From Plut-88900 sp965116945 (GTDB taxonomy: Bacteria > Chloroflexota > Dehalococcoidia > Plut-88900), in NCBI GenBank assembly GCA_965116945.1, contig OZ220734.1, positions 1,178,001 through 1,242,000 on the forward strand: a stretch of 64,000 nucleotides of DNA, read 5' to 3'. The notes beneath the pieces are model-generated. The model saw only the letters and a program-made list of their open reading frames with translations, was not told where the DNA came from and searched no databases. Below, piece by piece: positions 18,411-26,499 of the stretch. Made by a program: the position numbers and the translations under genes. Each line of letters opens with the position of its first letter. Positions within the stretch are counted from its first letter, which is position 1.

Positions 18411-18453
18411 TTTTGCAGTAGAGGGGATGTCTGGCGCGGGTGGCGAGGTACTG

Positions 18454-18483
18454 TTGACACCCGTGAATCCCCTCTAACATAAT
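18454..18483 (+). promoter_or_regulatory. Sigma70 promoter for the aldolase operon
   Basis: A perfect TTGACA at 18454-18459 is followed after 18 bp by CATAAT at 18478-18483. The ATG at 18482 falls inside this -10 box, which supports the downstream ATG 18545 as the real start. Confidence 0.7.
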
Positions 18484-18544
18484 GCGGCCCATCTCCAACT
18501 ACGCGGCTCGACGGCCGCGTGATTCGAATAGGGAGGTCTCTCGG

Positions 18545-19432
18545 ATGGCGAGCAAGCTCAAGGGCGTTCACTGGATGCTGGCAACACCCTTCCACGAGGA
18601 CGAATCGGTGGACGAGGCCAGCATTCCCAACCTGGTCGGCAAGGCCCGGGAGTCGGGCTGTGAGGGTGTGGTTGCCCTTGGCGTGATGGGTGAGGCCCAT
18701 CGCCTCACCGACGCTGAGGGGCGGAGCGTGGCGGAGAGGGTGATCGCAGAAGCCACTGGCCTGCCTGTAACCATGGGCACCTCGGGACCGAGCACTATGG
18801 CCGCGATAGCACGCACCCGGGAAGCTAAGGAGATGGGAGCAGAGGCGGTGATGATTGCCCCTCCCCCTATGCCCAAGACCAACCTGGACGTTGTCTATTC
18901 CCACTACTACCGCATCGCTGAGGCCGTGGACATCGACATCGTCGTGCAGGACTATCCGAAGACTACGGGAGTCCACATGCCGCCGGAGTTCCTCATGCGT
19001 CTGGCGGACAATATACCGGCGGTCCAATACTGCAAGATAGAAGCACCACCCACCCCCCCAAAGGTCCGGGCAATCAAGGCGCTTGCCGGCGACAGACTGG
19101 GTATTTTCGGCGGGCTGGGAGGACTCTTTCTGCTAGACGAACTCGCACAGGGTGGGGCAGGTGCAATGACTGGCTTTGCTTTCCCGGAAACACTGGTAGG
19201 GATTTGCCGGTACATGGCGGAGGGCGAGACAGCCGAGGCGGAAAAACTATTCTACGAATGGCTGCCCCTGATCCTGTTTGAAGTGCAGGAAGGGATAGAT
19301 CTCAGCATCCGCAAGAATGCGCTCCACTATAGGGGCCTGCTGGGGAATCCCGCGGTGCGCCAGCCCGGGCCCCGGGCGGGGGAGCCTGTTATCAAGCAGC
19401 TTATCGAACACATCGAGCGGTTGGGATACTAG
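18545..19432 (+). CDS. Dihydrodipicolinate synthase/N-acetylneuraminate lyase family aldolase
   Basis: A 295-residue class I aldolase of the DapA/NanA family. N-terminal GVHWMLATPFHEDESVD, the G-V-M-G-E-A-H loop at the position of the GTTGE motif, the catalytic Tyr region VVQDYPKTTGV and the Schiff-base Lys in VQYCKIEAPP are visible. ATG 18545 is preceded by GGGAGG and follows the promoter at 18454. The divergent GTTGE motif suggests a catabolic 2-keto-acid aldolase or dehydratase rather than lysine synthesis. It lies 27 bp before a GMC oxidoreductase. Confidence 0.82.
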   Translation: MASKLKGVHWMLATPFHEDESVDEASIPNLVGKARESGCEGVVALGVMGEAHRLTDAEGRSVAERVIAEATGLPVTMGTSGPSTMAAIARTREAKEMGAEAVMIAPPPMPKTNLDVVYSHYYRIAEAVDIDIVVQDYPKTTGVHMPPEFLMRLADNIPAVQYCKIEAPPTPPKVRAIKALAGDRLGIFGGLGGLFLLDELAQGGAGAMTGFAFPETLVGICRYMAEGETAEAEKLFYEWLPLILFEVQEGIDLSIRKNALHYRGLLGNPAVRQPGPRAGEPVIKQLIEHIERLGY

Positions 19433-19459
19433 GCAGTATCACTCCGCAGGAACCTTGCA

Positions 19460-21007
19460 ATGAAGAAGCTGCAGTACGATGTAATAGTTGCAGGCGGGGG
19501 GTCTGCGGGGTGTGCGGCGGCAAACGTGCTGTGCAAGGCCGGTCTGTCGGTGGCGCTGCTCGAGGCGGGCCCCGACTACGGTGCGAAAGCTGATGGACGC
19601 TGGCCTCGGGACCTGCTCGACCCCCGGTTCGACCCCGACAGCCATGACTGGGGTTACCTTGCTAATCGCCCCGAAGGGCCAAGATTCACGGAGCTCAGAG
19701 CCAAAGTCATAGGCGGATGCTCTTCCCACAACGACTGTGCTGCCATATGGGGTGTGCCCCGAGACTACGACGCCTGGGCGAATGCCGGCAATCCGGGCTG
19801 GGCATACGGGGATATTTTCCCCCTGATACAGGCAGTGGAGGGCACGTCTGAGGGATCGGAGACTCCGTTCCGGGGCACTCGGGGGCCGCTATATACACAC
19901 CGGATGGAAGAGAGCGAGCTATCGCTCTACCAACAGGCTTTCATAGAAGCGTCTCTGAACACAGGCTACGGCAGGGTGGAAGACATGGGCGGGCCCGACC
20001 CCGAGGAAGGGGTCGCCTCCTATCACGGCAACGTCAAAAACTCGGAGCGTTGGAATGCGGCATTCGCGTTCCTCGACCCGGTGAGGGACAAACCGAATCT
20101 GACCATCCTGGACCATACGGTGGTTGACAGGATCGTAATCGAAGGCTCAAGCGCCAGGGCGCTGGTGGTGAAGTCACGGGGAGAGGACGTTGAACTCCGG
20201 GCCGACGTTTTCATCCTTTCGGCCGGGTCATACGGGTCACCTTCGATACTGATGAGGTCGGGGGTGGGGCCGAGGAAGATGCTGCGGGAACTCGGGGTTG
20301 AGGAAAAGGCGGTAGTCGAAGGCGTCGGAAAGAACCTTCACGACCACCCGTCCTTCTACGTGCAGTACAAGCCTACGGACGAGGGATTGGAAAGAGTCTT
20401 GAACGACCTGGGCGAAGAAAGCGTCTACAGGGGCCAGGTTATTCTTCGGGCCCAGAGTCCCGTGTGCCAGGACGACCTGCCCTTCGACCTGCATATGCTG
20501 CCCTCCCAGGTCCCCAGGACTCTGGAGTCCCGAACGCTGGAGGGTTTCATATGCCACATGGCCCCAAGGTCCCGGGGTCGGATGTGGATAACAACCCGGG
20601 ACCCGGAAGTCCCACCTACCATCGAGACCAACTACCTCACCGACGAAGGCGGTCATGACACCGCCGCTCTTTTGTACGCCCTCAAGCTGTTCAGGACCGT
20701 CACTCAGGCGCCGCCCATGTCCTCATTGATCGAACGTGAACTGGATCCCTGGGCTCCCTTGCAGACCGAAGAGGAGATTGTTGGCCAGCTTAAACAGTCG
20801 ATTGCGAACTACTCCCATGCCTCCGGTACGTGCAAGATGGGGCCGCAGTCTGACCCTGGAGCGGTGGTGGATGCCCGGGGCAAGGTGTACGGGATGGACA
20901 ACCTGTACGTTGCCGACGCCTCGATCATTCCTGTGATCCCGCTGGCCAACACCAACCTGACTAGTATGCTGATCGGGATGAAGGTGGGGTTGGGGGTGGC
21001 GGGATAG
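19460..21007 (+). CDS. GMC-family FAD oxidoreductase (choline dehydrogenase-like)
   Basis: A 515-residue glucose-methanol-choline oxidoreductase. The FAD site VIVAGGGSAGCAAANVL is at the N-terminus, the GMC signature region KVIGGCSSHNDCAAIWG follows, SAGSYGSPSILMRSGVGP is the second signature, and the C-terminal SHASGTCKMGP and IIPVIPLANTNLTS carry the catalytic His and Asn. The substrate is an alcohol of unknown identity. It ends 2 bp before the prenyl synthase gene. Confidence 0.9.
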   Translation: MKKLQYDVIVAGGGSAGCAAANVLCKAGLSVALLEAGPDYGAKADGRWPRDLLDPRFDPDSHDWGYLANRPEGPRFTELRAKVIGGCSSHNDCAAIWGVPRDYDAWANAGNPGWAYGDIFPLIQAVEGTSEGSETPFRGTRGPLYTHRMEESELSLYQQAFIEASLNTGYGRVEDMGGPDPEEGVASYHGNVKNSERWNAAFAFLDPVRDKPNLTILDHTVVDRIVIEGSSARALVVKSRGEDVELRADVFILSAGSYGSPSILMRSGVGPRKMLRELGVEEKAVVEGVGKNLHDHPSFYVQYKPTDEGLERVLNDLGEESVYRGQVILRAQSPVCQDDLPFDLHMLPSQVPRTLESRTLEGFICHMAPRSRGRMWITTRDPEVPPTIETNYLTDEGGHDTAALLYALKLFRTVTQAPPMSSLIERELDPWAPLQTEEEIVGQLKQSIANYSHASGTCKMGPQSDPGAVVDARGKVYGMDNLYVADASIIPVIPLANTNLTSMLIGMKVGLGVAG

Positions 21008-21009
21008 GT

Positions 21010-22050
21010 GTGCAGGGTGTAACGCCGGAGAAAGAGGCCCGGCTCCTGGGTCCCGTGCTGAAGGGCACGTCCAGGGCCTTCTACCTGACCCTGCGGGTAC
21101 TCCCTGGCAATCTGAGGAAACCTTTGGGTCTGGCCTACCTGCTGGCCCGCACCGCCGACACCATTGCCGACTCCAAAACCGCGTCAACCGGCGAAAGGTT
21201 GGAGAGGCTGCTGGAGTTCCGGAGCCTGGTGGAAGGGAGAGGCGAAGCAGGGAACATCTTAGCCCTCGTCCGTATGGCCGGGGAAGGGCTGGGCGGGGCG
21301 GAGAGGGATCTCGTCGAGGCCATGCCGAATACTATCTCCATCCTGGAAGGACTGGATGAAATGGACCGGTTCCGTGTCCGGCAGGTAGTGGTTACGTTGA
21401 CCCAGGGGATGGAGCTGGACCTGACCTACTTCCGGGAAGATGAGCTCATGGCCTTCGAAACCCCGGATGAACTGGACGAGTACACGTACCTGGTAGCGGG
21501 CTGCGTTGGGAGGTTCTGGACCGAGATGTGCATGGCCCACAACCCGGGGCTCGACTGGTGGGATGTGGAAGAAATGAGTGAGAAGGGAGTCAGGTTCGGG
21601 AAGGCGCTGCAGCTAACCAATATCCTTAGAGACGTGCCCAAAGACCTGCGGTTGGGTAGATGCTACCTGCCCCGGGAGGTGCTGGAACGGTGTGGTGTCT
21701 CAGGGAAGGACTTGCTCGAAGCCAAGAACAGCGAGGCGGCACGGTCTGCGCTGGCGTGGGGCATCAGCCGGGCCCTTGACCACTACAAGGTCGCTGCCGA
21801 GTACCTGCAGGCCATCCCGAAAAGGCACTACCGGCTCAGGCTGGCGGTAGCGTGGCCCCTGCTGATGGGCCTGGGGACTTTGGGGGAACTGACAAAAAAC
21901 AAAGAGTGGCTGGACGGGACGTACAGGAGCAAGGTCAGCAGGGGATGGGTCTACCGGATGATGGCGACATCGGGGGTAAAGGTGATGTCGAATGGGGCGA
22001 TGGGACGTTGGATAGAGGGGTTGCGGGGGGAGGTGCAGGGGAAATTATGA
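21010..22050 (+). CDS. Squalene/phytoene synthase family protein
   Basis: A 346-residue head-to-head prenyl synthase. The two Asp-rich motifs are present: ARTADTIADS near residue 46 and LTNILRDVPKDLRLGRCYLP near residue 200. SRAFYLTLRVLP at the N-terminus is typical of squalene synthases, whose product feeds hopanoids; phytoene is the alternative. The GTG at 21010 lies 2 bp after the GMC stop. The HpnB-like glycosyltransferase nearby (23459) makes a hopanoid role plausible. Confidence 0.88.
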   Translation: MQGVTPEKEARLLGPVLKGTSRAFYLTLRVLPGNLRKPLGLAYLLARTADTIADSKTASTGERLERLLEFRSLVEGRGEAGNILALVRMAGEGLGGAERDLVEAMPNTISILEGLDEMDRFRVRQVVVTLTQGMELDLTYFREDELMAFETPDELDEYTYLVAGCVGRFWTEMCMAHNPGLDWWDVEEMSEKGVRFGKALQLTNILRDVPKDLRLGRCYLPREVLERCGVSGKDLLEAKNSEAARSALAWGISRALDHYKVAAEYLQAIPKRHYRLRLAVAWPLLMGLGTLGELTKNKEWLDGTYRSKVSRGWVYRMMATSGVKVMSNGAMGRWIEGLRGEVQGKL

Positions 22051-22060
22051 AGGACCTCTA

Positions 22061-22477
22061 TTGAGGGCCAACGGTGAGAAGTTGCTGGGCCGAAACGCGT
22101 CGGGAGTGTGGTCGGCCCTGCATAACCCCGACGTTCTCTCTCGAACCATCCCTGGAGAAGGTACAGTCCGAGAAACCGAGCCCAACGTTTTCTCTGTCTT
22201 AGTTGAAGCCTCCCTAATGGGCACGAAAGCCATTTATGATGGAGAAATCAGGTTCGCGGACGAGATCCCGGAGTCCTATTGTAGGATCATAATCTCGGGA
22301 GAAGGTCCGCTGGGGCCGGTAAGCGGAGCGGGAACACTGTGGTTGTCGGAGTCGGGAGAGGGAACTCTTGTCGAGTACGACTTTGAGGTGGAGGTGGTAG
22401 GGGGTATGGGATTTCTCGGGGGAGGGGTGGCGAAAAAGATGGTGGAGCGGGTCCTCGAGGGGACTAATGCGGACTAA
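22061..22477 (+). CDS. CoxG/SRPBCC-family protein
   Basis: A 138-residue START-like (SRPBCC) protein related to carbon-monoxide dehydrogenase subunit G. The pattern VWSALHNPDVLSRTIPGEG, the central strand YDGEIRFADEIPESYCRI and the C-terminal GGMGFLGGGVAKKMVERVL match the family. TTG 22061 is the only in-frame start, 10 bp after the synthase stop. CoxG proteins recruit CO dehydrogenase to the membrane, but no cox genes are in view, so a lipid-binding role is equally possible. Confidence 0.72.
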   Translation: MRANGEKLLGRNASGVWSALHNPDVLSRTIPGEGTVRETEPNVFSVLVEASLMGTKAIYDGEIRFADEIPESYCRIIISGEGPLGPVSGAGTLWLSESGEGTLVEYDFEVEVVGGMGFLGGGVAKKMVERVLEGTNAD

Positions 22478-22501
22478 AGCACTTCTGTCGGTAGAAATTT
22501 T

Positions 22502-22528
22502 ACCGGAAAATGCACACAATTTTCCGGT
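22502..22528. terminator. Perfect inverted repeat between convergent genes
   Basis: ACCGGAAAAT at 22502-22511 pairs with ATTTTCCGGT at 22519-22528 around a 7-nt loop. It lies between the plus-strand coxG-like gene and the minus-strand small gene, so it could terminate both. The T-run is inside the stem rather than after it. Confidence 0.6.
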
Positions 22529-22578
22529 CGCTCGGACATTGATCGGGAATCACCCAGGGGGGAAGGGATGGACGCTTA

Positions 22579-22773
22579 CTACTGGCTTTCGGCGTAGTCC
22601 AAGTTCAGCAGGAACTTTTCGCCTTCCCAGTCACCGTCGGCGATTTCGACTTCGTGGACGTACATGCTGTCGGCGTCCAGGAAAACGGTGTTGCCGGTGG
22701 TCTTCACGTTCAGTCCACTTGGGCTCTTGAACTCTAGTCCTGCCTCGACGCTGTCCTGCTCGGCGTATGCCAT
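22579..22773 (-). CDS. Small uncharacterised acidic protein
   Basis: A 64-residue acidic protein starting MAYAEQDSVEAGLEFKSPSG and ending LLNLDYAESQ. ATG 22773 has GGGGA 7 nt upstream; the longer reading frame lacks a ribosome site and runs across the divergent promoter region of the pterin dehydratase. Alternating hydrophobic residues suggest beta structure. No family recognised; it has no transmembrane segment or signal peptide. Confidence 0.6.
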   Translation of the reverse strand: MAYAEQDSVEAGLEFKSPSGLNVKTTGNTVFLDADSMYVHEVEIADGDWEGEKFLLNLDYAESQ

Positions 22774-22918
22774 GGAGATCCCCTGGAATGTTGAAGTTAG
22801 GCCACACCCTGATGGTATGGCTGTCGGTCGGTGTAATATATCGTAGAAGGCGTGGAGCGGCAAGGGGAGGAAGTTAGGGCCGATTTGCCGAAACGGAAGA
22901 ATCCGGGAGGACATAACT

Positions 22919-23257
22919 TTGGCTTCATTGACACAGGAAAAATGCGTGGCGTGCCGTCGGGATGCGCCCCACGTAACCGAGGATGAGATCACCGAGCTTC
23001 ATCCCCAGGTCCCCGACTGGGAGCTTATCGACGAGGCCGGAATCCCGAAGCTCGACCGCACTTTCAAGTTTTCCAATTTCGGGGACGCCCTGTCATTCAC
23101 CCAGGCAGTCGGGAGCGCTGCGGACGCCGAGGGACATCACCCGAGGCTCGTAACTGAGTGGGGCAAGGTCCGCGTCACATGGTGGACCCACAAGATCCGA
23201 AATCTCCACCGCAATGACTTCATAATGGCCGCCAAGACGGACGGGCTGTACGGGTAG
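22919..23257 (+). CDS. phhB: Pterin-4a-carbinolamine dehydratase
   Basis: A 112-residue protein that dehydrates 4a-hydroxytetrahydrobiopterin. The core catalytic motif is GHHPRLVTEWGKVRVTWWTH, with VPDWELIDEAG and FKFSNFGDALSF upstream as in the family. TTG 22919 is preceded by GGGAGG at 22905-22910. A CxxC in the first 12 residues (KCVACRRD) is an addition to the usual fold. It is a single gene here with no aromatic amino-acid hydroxylase, so it may serve molybdopterin metabolism or another pterin role. Confidence 0.88.
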   Translation: MASLTQEKCVACRRDAPHVTEDEITELHPQVPDWELIDEAGIPKLDRTFKFSNFGDALSFTQAVGSAADAEGHHPRLVTEWGKVRVTWWTHKIRNLHRNDFIMAAKTDGLYG

Positions 23258-23458
23258 CTTTCACCTGCAATCCTTCCGCTAAACAGCCTGAACCAGGCTC
23301 GTGTCAGGGTCTCTGGTTAACGTTCCGCTTGGGTGGGACCGCTCACCTTGTTGCTACTCGAATGTTCGGGTGGAGGGAAGCCCACCACTGCCTGTTCGTC
23401 GCGCACAAGCTACCGCTTAGTCATCGTCGATTCACCTAAGGGAGCCTGGAAGTTCGCC

Positions 23459-24661
23459 TCAGTAAGTTCTCCCCTTCCACCCCCCACCCCTGCCCCTCCA
23501 GCTCCTCAACCCGGAGTCCACCGTCATCAGCGTGTATAGCAGCGCTGACACTGGAAGCAACCCCGACCAGCCCATCCACATTCCGTACCACCTCAACATC
23601 GGCACATACAATCCTGCCATCAACCCCCACCCACCCAGCCCAACCCCCAGCATTACCCAGGTAGCCACACCCCCAGCCCCGGCCGCTGACAACCAAATCC
23701 CGGCCCCTACCGCCGCCGGACCAAAGAGATATAGCCAGACCATCCCCAGGACCGTCCCGGCCAGGACCACCGGCGAACGCCGCAGTTGGACGTATGCCGT
23801 CCTCGCCACCATGTCCCAGATTCCCCTCAACCCATCGTATGGACGGATGCTTCGCACGTCTTGGCTCAATCCTAGCCACAGCCTCCCTTCCCCCCATCGC
23901 CCGCGCACCAGCCGAGCCAAGGCACAATCGTCGATTACGGCATTCTCAATTACAGCGAGGCCCCCAGCCTCTACTAGCCGATCTCTTCTGACCAGGACGC
24001 AACCTCCTGCCGCTGCCGCCGTACCCCGACTGTGATCATTGACCCACCTGAACGGGTAAAGCTTGCCGAAGAAGAACACGAAGGCCGGTATCAGCAGCCT
24101 GTCCCAGACGGTCGAGGCGTAAAGGCGTGCCATCACCGACACCAAGTCCAGCCCCTCCTTCTCGGCCTTTGCCACCAGGCTCGCTAGCACGTCTGGTGAA
24201 TGCATGATGTCGGCGTCGGTGAACCAGAAATACGTGTGCTCCTCCCCCGACGCCGCTTCCACGCCCTCGTGCAGGGCCCAGACCTTGCCGGCCCAACCCT
24301 CGGGTCTTTCGTTCGCGGTCACCACCCGAAACGGTGGACAGTCCTGCACCTCCCGTGCAGCTGCCCTAGCCGCGTCCGCGGTGCCATCAGAGCTTCTGTC
24401 ATCAACTAGATAGACCTTGAGAGAGCCAGCATAATTCTGCCCCAGCACCGACCTGATGGTCTCACGGATGAACCGGGCCTCGTCGCGGGCAGGAATTACC
24501 GCCACTACCCTTGGCCACGTTTGTTCCCGGGAGATGTCCTCGGTGTTGAGTCGTTGGCACGTCGCCCAGAAGCGCCCCCTAAGAAGGGCCAACCAGAGCC
24601 AGGCCAGCAGTGCGGAAATTGAGAGTCCTGCCCCCACCCACGCCCCGACTTCCAAGGTCAT
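23459..24661 (-). CDS. Membrane glycosyltransferase family 2, HpnB-like
   Basis: A 400-residue GT2 enzyme with an N-terminal membrane helix (about 8-28), a GT-A domain (VVAVIPARDEARFIRETI, YLVDDRSSDGTADAA, FTDADI), a VIDDCALARLVR motif and three or four C-terminal membrane helices (about 305-385). This is the layout of hopene-associated HpnB. It lies about 1.4 kb from a squalene/phytoene synthase on the other strand. It is third in a minus-strand run with the FmdB and SCP2-like genes (19-bp gap). Confidence 0.82.
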   Translation of the reverse strand: MTLEVGAWVGAGLSISALLAWLWLALLRGRFWATCQRLNTEDISREQTWPRVVAVIPARDEARFIRETIRSVLGQNYAGSLKVYLVDDRSSDGTADAARAAAREVQDCPPFRVVTANERPEGWAGKVWALHEGVEAASGEEHTYFWFTDADIMHSPDVLASLVAKAEKEGLDLVSVMARLYASTVWDRLLIPAFVFFFGKLYPFRWVNDHSRGTAAAAGGCVLVRRDRLVEAGGLAVIENAVIDDCALARLVRGRWGEGRLWLGLSQDVRSIRPYDGLRGIWDMVARTAYVQLRRSPVVLAGTVLGMVWLYLFGPAAVGAGIWLSAAGAGGVATWVMLGVGLGGWGLMAGLYVPMLRWYGMWMGWSGLLPVSALLYTLMTVDSGLRSWRGRGGGWKGRTY

Positions 24662-24680
24662 CCCCCCAATTCAGTACGGT

Positions 24681-24977
24681 CTAGGAATCAGCCTGATCCG
24701 GCACGCCCTCGAAGGACGCCATCTTGTCCAGGTAATGCTTTGGGTCCGACGTGGCCGGAGAGTTCCTGAACGCCTCGTCGACCATCTGGTCATACTTGGG
24801 GTCCAGCTCTTCCATCTTTGTCGCCGCCGTCTTGTGCAGGGCAAATGTGGAGAACTTGCGCTCCGCCCCCGACTCCCCGCACCCCTCACAATTGGCGGTC
24901 TCGGGTGGGGTGTAGTTCCTCCAGTAAAGGCTCGTAACCCGGCTGCACTGGGGGCATGCGTACTCATAGAGAGGCAT
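24681..24977 (-). CDS. FmdB-family zinc-ribbon protein
   Basis: A 98-residue protein starting MPLYEYACPQCSRVT with a second Cys pair CEGCGESG, the FmdB zinc ribbon of about 40 residues. The C-terminal half (DPKYDQMVDEAFRNSP onward) is an acidic helical tail without known fold. FmdB proteins are proposed regulators near many metabolic operons. It lies 8 bp after the upstream SCP2-like gene and 19 bp before the glycosyltransferase. Confidence 0.82.
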   Translation of the reverse strand: MPLYEYACPQCSRVTSLYWRNYTPPETANCEGCGESGAERKFSTFALHKTAATKMEELDPKYDQMVDEAFRNSPATSDPKHYLDKMASFEGVPDQADS

Positions 24978-24985
24978 GGCGATTC

Positions 24986-25411
24986 CTAGACCGCAAAGAC
25001 CGTCTCAACTTGCGCCGAGGCATCGAAGAAGTTCTGAATAGAAAGGTGGTATCTGAAGAAGGACTGGCGCAGAAGGTCGTCCCTGGCCCGCAGCAAACCC
25101 CCCTCCCGACTCAGGTCCAACGTGTTCAGGCTATGGTCTCTGTCCGCCCCGCCGTTGGCCTTGATGTTCTCCAAGAACTCTCGCCACTGGCCGTCCGACA
25201 TCTCCAGGTAGAAGTCCAACTCCCCCAACCCCTCCACCCCGACCTCCGAGACCTCCTCGCAGGCAAACGCCTCGAACTTCAGGCAGAAGGCTCGGTCCTC
25301 CACCTTAACGCCCATCGTCGTATCGCAGTTTCCCAGGGCCCGGAAGCTCCTGCTCCCGTTGACTGCTTGCCTCACCTCCTCGAACCACTCCACGGACGGA
25401 AATTTCGGCAT
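24986..25411 (-). CDS. SCP2-like sterol-carrier domain protein (tentative)
   Basis: A 141-residue protein with an opening (MPKFPSVEWFEEVRQAVN) followed by strands GVKVEDRAFCLKFEAF and ELDFYLEMSDGQWREFLENI, resembling SCP2-type lipid-binding proteins. The assignment is by pattern only. It heads a minus-strand run with FmdB and the HpnB-like glycosyltransferase, where lipid binding would fit. Confidence 0.5.
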   Translation of the reverse strand: MPKFPSVEWFEEVRQAVNGSRSFRALGNCDTTMGVKVEDRAFCLKFEAFACEEVSEVGVEGLGELDFYLEMSDGQWREFLENIKANGGADRDHSLNTLDLSREGGLLRARDDLLRQSFFRYHLSIQNFFDASAQVETVFAV

Positions 25412-25548
25412 AAGAATCGCTCCTCCGTTGCCGATGTTAAGTGTCCCTTTCTCACAGTGTCAACTACGGTAGCGACCTCTGGAAGGATGACAGCAGCGGC
25501 GCAGCCTGTTAGATTCTCATCGAAGCTCAGAAACGGAGAAAGCCCATA

Positions 25549-25923
25549 ATGCTAGATTCCCAAGTCGAGAAAGCCCTGGAAAAGGACCTCGTCATCGACA
25601 TCACAACCACCGGCAGAAAGACCGGCGAACCCCGACGCAGGGAAATATGGTTCCATAACGTGGACGGAGAACTCTACATCGTCGGGCTGGTTTTGCCCGG
25701 GTCCCGGTCCTGGTACGCCAATGTCCTTGCCGACCCCCGCCTGACCTTCCACCTCAAGGAGACCGCTCAGGCCGACATCCCCGCCCATGCCACCCCCCTC
25801 ACCGATCCCGCAGAAAAGCGAAGGGTCCTGGAGCGGGTGTGCGCAAACCTGGACCAGATGGATATGCTTGAAGCACGGGTCGCCGAGTCCCCCGTCATCA
25901 AGGTAGACCTGGAAGGCCGGTAG
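25549..25923 (+). CDS. DUF385 / deazaflavin-dependent nitroreductase family protein, copy 1
   Basis: A 124-residue split-barrel protein of the F420-binding DUF385 (Ddn-like) family. It has DLVIDITTTGRKTGEPRR, EIWFHNVDGELYIVG, WYANVLADPRLTFHLKE and a C-terminal VARVCANLD-type helix region. It probably uses F420H2 or flavin for two-electron reduction, or binds it as a carrier. ATG 25549 is preceded by GGAGAAAG. The paralogue starts 10 bp downstream. Confidence 0.8.
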   Translation: MLDSQVEKALEKDLVIDITTTGRKTGEPRRREIWFHNVDGELYIVGLVLPGSRSWYANVLADPRLTFHLKETAQADIPAHATPLTDPAEKRRVLERVCANLDQMDMLEARVAESPVIKVDLEGR

Positions 25924-25933
25924 GAGCGATACG

Positions 25934-26305
25934 GTGACACTAGACCCGAAGGTCCGGGAAGCTCTTGAGAAGGATCTGGTCATCGACATCACGACCACAG
26001 GCCGGAAAAGCGCTCAGCGCCGACGCGTCGAAATATGGTTTCATAACCTGAACGGGGACCTGTATATCACCGGCCTCCCCGGGTCCCGGGACTGGTATGC
26101 AAACATCCTCGCCGATCCCCGCATGACATTCCATCTCAAGGAGACCGTCCAGGCCGATCTCCCCGCCCGCGCCACTCCAATCACTGATGTCCCGGAAAAG
26201 CGTCGGATTATGGAGCGCATCTGCTCAAAGCAGGGCACCCTGGATCAGTTGGAGGAGCGGGTCTCGAGGGCGCCTCTAATGCGGGTGACCCTCCAATCGG
26301 TTTAG
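25934..26305 (+). CDS. DUF385 family protein, copy 2
   Basis: A 123-residue paralogue of the preceding gene: DLVIDITTTGRKSAQRRR, EIWFHNLNGDLYITG and WYANILADPRMTFHLKE match almost residue for residue. GTG 25934 is the start and a GGAGCG precedes it. The two copies form a tandem duplication under one promoter. Differences cluster in the loop after the GRK motif and at the C-terminus, so they may pair or differ in substrate. Confidence 0.8.
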   Translation: MTLDPKVREALEKDLVIDITTTGRKSAQRRRVEIWFHNLNGDLYITGLPGSRDWYANILADPRMTFHLKETVQADLPARATPITDVPEKRRIMERICSKQGTLDQLEERVSRAPLMRVTLQSV

Positions 26306-26499
26306 TGGCATTCGCCCACCACACGTTCCGAGTCCCAGCGGAGGAATAAGTTAGAGGCGGACTGCCAGTTCTTGGTCGTAGCGAGGCTCGTGGCTTCCTT
26401 CTCCGGCACCGTAACCCCTCTCACCCCGTTTGACCCCACACCCTCACCCCGCTAGCATAACCCCGCGCCTCGAAATCTTGCCAGGGAGGGACCAATCCC

